Shown here: piece by piece, positions 4,959-6,117 of the stretch
Layout: each line of letters opens with the position of its first letter
Position numbering within the stretch: position 1 is the first letter of the stretch
Source of the DNA: Bacillota bacterium
GTDB lineage: Bacteria > Bacillota_I > Bacilli_A > Acholeplasmatales > Acholeplasmataceae
DNA: 6,117 nucleotides
NCBI GenBank assembly: GCA_023458995.1
Contig: JAEWVV010000178.1
Location: 1 to 6,117, forward strand
Direction of reading: 5' to 3'
Translations under genes and position numbers: made by a program
The notes under the pieces: generated by a model
The model's database searches: none
Told to the model about the DNA's origin: nothing
What the model saw: only the letters and a program-made list of their open reading frames with translations

Positions 4959-6117
4959 TTGGATAAAAAAAGTCAGGATCAATCTTCAATCACTGTCAAT
5001 GACTTGATGGTTAATCAATTACCACTTCTTCTAAGTAGCCAAAATGATTTTAATGATAGTCTTAATCAGTCATTTAAAAACATTGGTGAAGTTTTAGACC
5101 TGGATCGTATTAGCCTTTTTTACTATGACCAAGAAAAACATCTCTTTTTCCTTTATCTTGAGTATTGCAATTTAGGTATTGAACCAAGAAGTATTAAAAC
5201 ATATCCTGTTGATCAATCAGCGTCAATGATATACCTACAAGGGTTTAAAGATAAGAACGATCTAAGTTTAGAGAATGTATCTGATTTTAACTTAAATGAT
5301 TCTTGGTTATCTTATTTAAAGAAAGATAAAATCAAAGCATTCTTTGGAGTACCACTCTTTAATAAAGATGAACTATGGGGTTATTTATCTTTTGAAAATC
5401 AAAGACGCCCACAATCATTTAAAGACTATGAGGGTACTGGTTTTAAATCATTCATTAAATCTTTAGAACTTAGAATTGCGTATGAGTATTTAAACCAAGA
5501 AGCATCATACTATAAAGATAAAGCTAGTCAAACAGATGAAAACAAATACGTATTTTTTGCGAATGTATCCCACGAGGTTCGAACACCACTTAATGGTATT
5601 CATAACGCTTTATATTTACTTCAAACAACCGACTTAACCAAAGAACAGAAAACATATCTCGATATGGCAAATGAATCTGTCGATGGTATTTCATCAACTG
5701 TTGATCGTATTCTCGATTTAGAAGCACTTGAAACGGGTAAATTAGAGATTCAAATGCGTTCTTTTAATCTTGAAGATGAAATGATTAGGCTGATTCGCAT
5801 GTATCAAAGACAAATTGAACAAAAGAAAATTAATCTTCATTGGGATTTTGATTATAAAATCCAAAATGAAGTTATTGGTGATGAAAGAAAATTAAGAAAC
5901 ATCTTAGCTCATGTTCTTCATAATGCAGTCAAATTCACTGATATGGGTGACATCACACTTAAAATTAAGCACTTAGGTGATGAAAGATATCTCTTTGAAA
6001 TTACAGATACTGGTGTTGGTATCTCAGAAGAGCATATCGGAAATCTCTATGATGCATTCTTTCAAATCGATATGAAAAACCATAAAGAATACCAAGGATT
6101 AGGTATTGGTTTAACGG
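4959..6117 (+). CDS. Soluble GAF-domain sensor histidine kinase, 3'-partial
   Basis: The frame starts at TTG 4959 and is still open at the window end, giving 386 codons. Residues about 20-165 form a GAF-like sensor domain, with the typical VPLFNKDELWGYLSFEN segment from residue 131. A short charged helix (about 165-200) leads to the HisKA domain, whose H-box FFANVSHEVRTPLNGI carries the phospho-accepting H205 and an ExxT motif (E206, T209). The ATPase domain follows: N-box HNAVKF (N322), G1 box DTGVGIS (D350, G352, G354), F-box-like LYDAFFQID, and G2 GLGIGL (G380-G384) just before the edge. No transmembrane helix or signal peptide is visible, so it should sense a cytoplasmic cue or a membrane-permeant ligand. 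The FxANVSHExRTPLNGI style is common in hybrid kinases, so a receiver domain may follow outside the window. The signal and partner regulator are unknown. A strong terminator upstream separates it from the PgpA-like gene. Confidence 0.92.
   Translation, partial: MDKKSQDQSSITVNDLMVNQLPLLLSSQNDFNDSLNQSFKNIGEVLDLDRISLFYYDQEKHLFFLYLEYCNLGIEPRSIKTYPVDQSASMIYLQGFKDKNDLSLENVSDFNLNDSWLSYLKKDKIKAFFGVPLFNKDELWGYLSFENQRRPQSFKDYEGTGFKSFIKSLELRIAYEYLNQEASYYKDKASQTDENKYVFFANVSHEVRTPLNGIHNALYLLQTTDLTKEQKTYLDMANESVDGISSTVDRILDLEALETGKLEIQMRSFNLEDEMIRLIRMYQRQIEQKKINLHWDFDYKIQNEVIGDERKLRNILAHVLHNAVKFTDMGDITLKIKHLGDERYLFEITDTGVGISEEHIGNLYDAFFQIDMKNHKEYQGLGIGLT

Overview
The window is AT-rich DNA (roughly one third G+C by eye) packed with short-spaced genes. 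Strong purine-rich Shine-Dalgarno sites, TTG and GTG starts and short hairpin-plus-T-tract terminators point to a low-GC Gram-positive bacterium. TGA serves as a stop codon (end of the PgpA-like gene) and tryptophan is TGG, so this is not a Mycoplasma/Spiroplasma with reassigned TGA. The protein set and base composition would fit Acholeplasma, Izemoplasma/Haloplasma-type lineages or an Erysipelotrichia-like Firmicute; this placement is inference from style, not from a marker gene.

Layout. (1) 1-1967, plus: most of a long peptidase-U32/DUF3656 protein (RNA-hydroxylation family), cut off at its 5' end by the window. (2) 1959-2171, minus: a 70-residue double-CDGSH iron-sulfur protein, convergent with the U32 gene and overlapping its 3' end; a hairpin terminator lies inside the overlap zone. 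(3) 2172-2356: divergent intergenic region with candidate promoters in both directions. (4) 2357-3139 and 3158-4249, plus: an apparent two-gene operon, a Lnu(B)/(F)-like nucleotidyltransferase followed 18 bases later by a membrane-anchored, PI-PLC-like phosphodiesterase that starts with TTG. (5) 4334-4855, plus: a YutG-type phosphatidylglycerophosphatase A-related protein with its own promoter and a tight terminator. (6) 4959-6117, plus: a soluble GAF-HisKA-HATPase histidine kinase, again with a TTG start, running off the right edge.

How the genes relate. Two products touch phospholipid chemistry by family membership (the PLC-like protein outside the membrane, the PgpA-like protein inside), and two carry or probably carry Fe-S clusters (U32 and CDGSH). 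Only the nucleotidyltransferase/PLC pair is clearly arranged as an operon. The others look like separately transcribed genes, so a shared pathway for the whole window is not supported.

Nothing here is a clear-cut new system: no mobile element, CRISPR array, RNA gene or phage signature was seen. The points most worth a second look are the nucleotidyltransferase-PLC operon, the altered first CDGSH motif, and terminators built into coding or stop-codon sequence.
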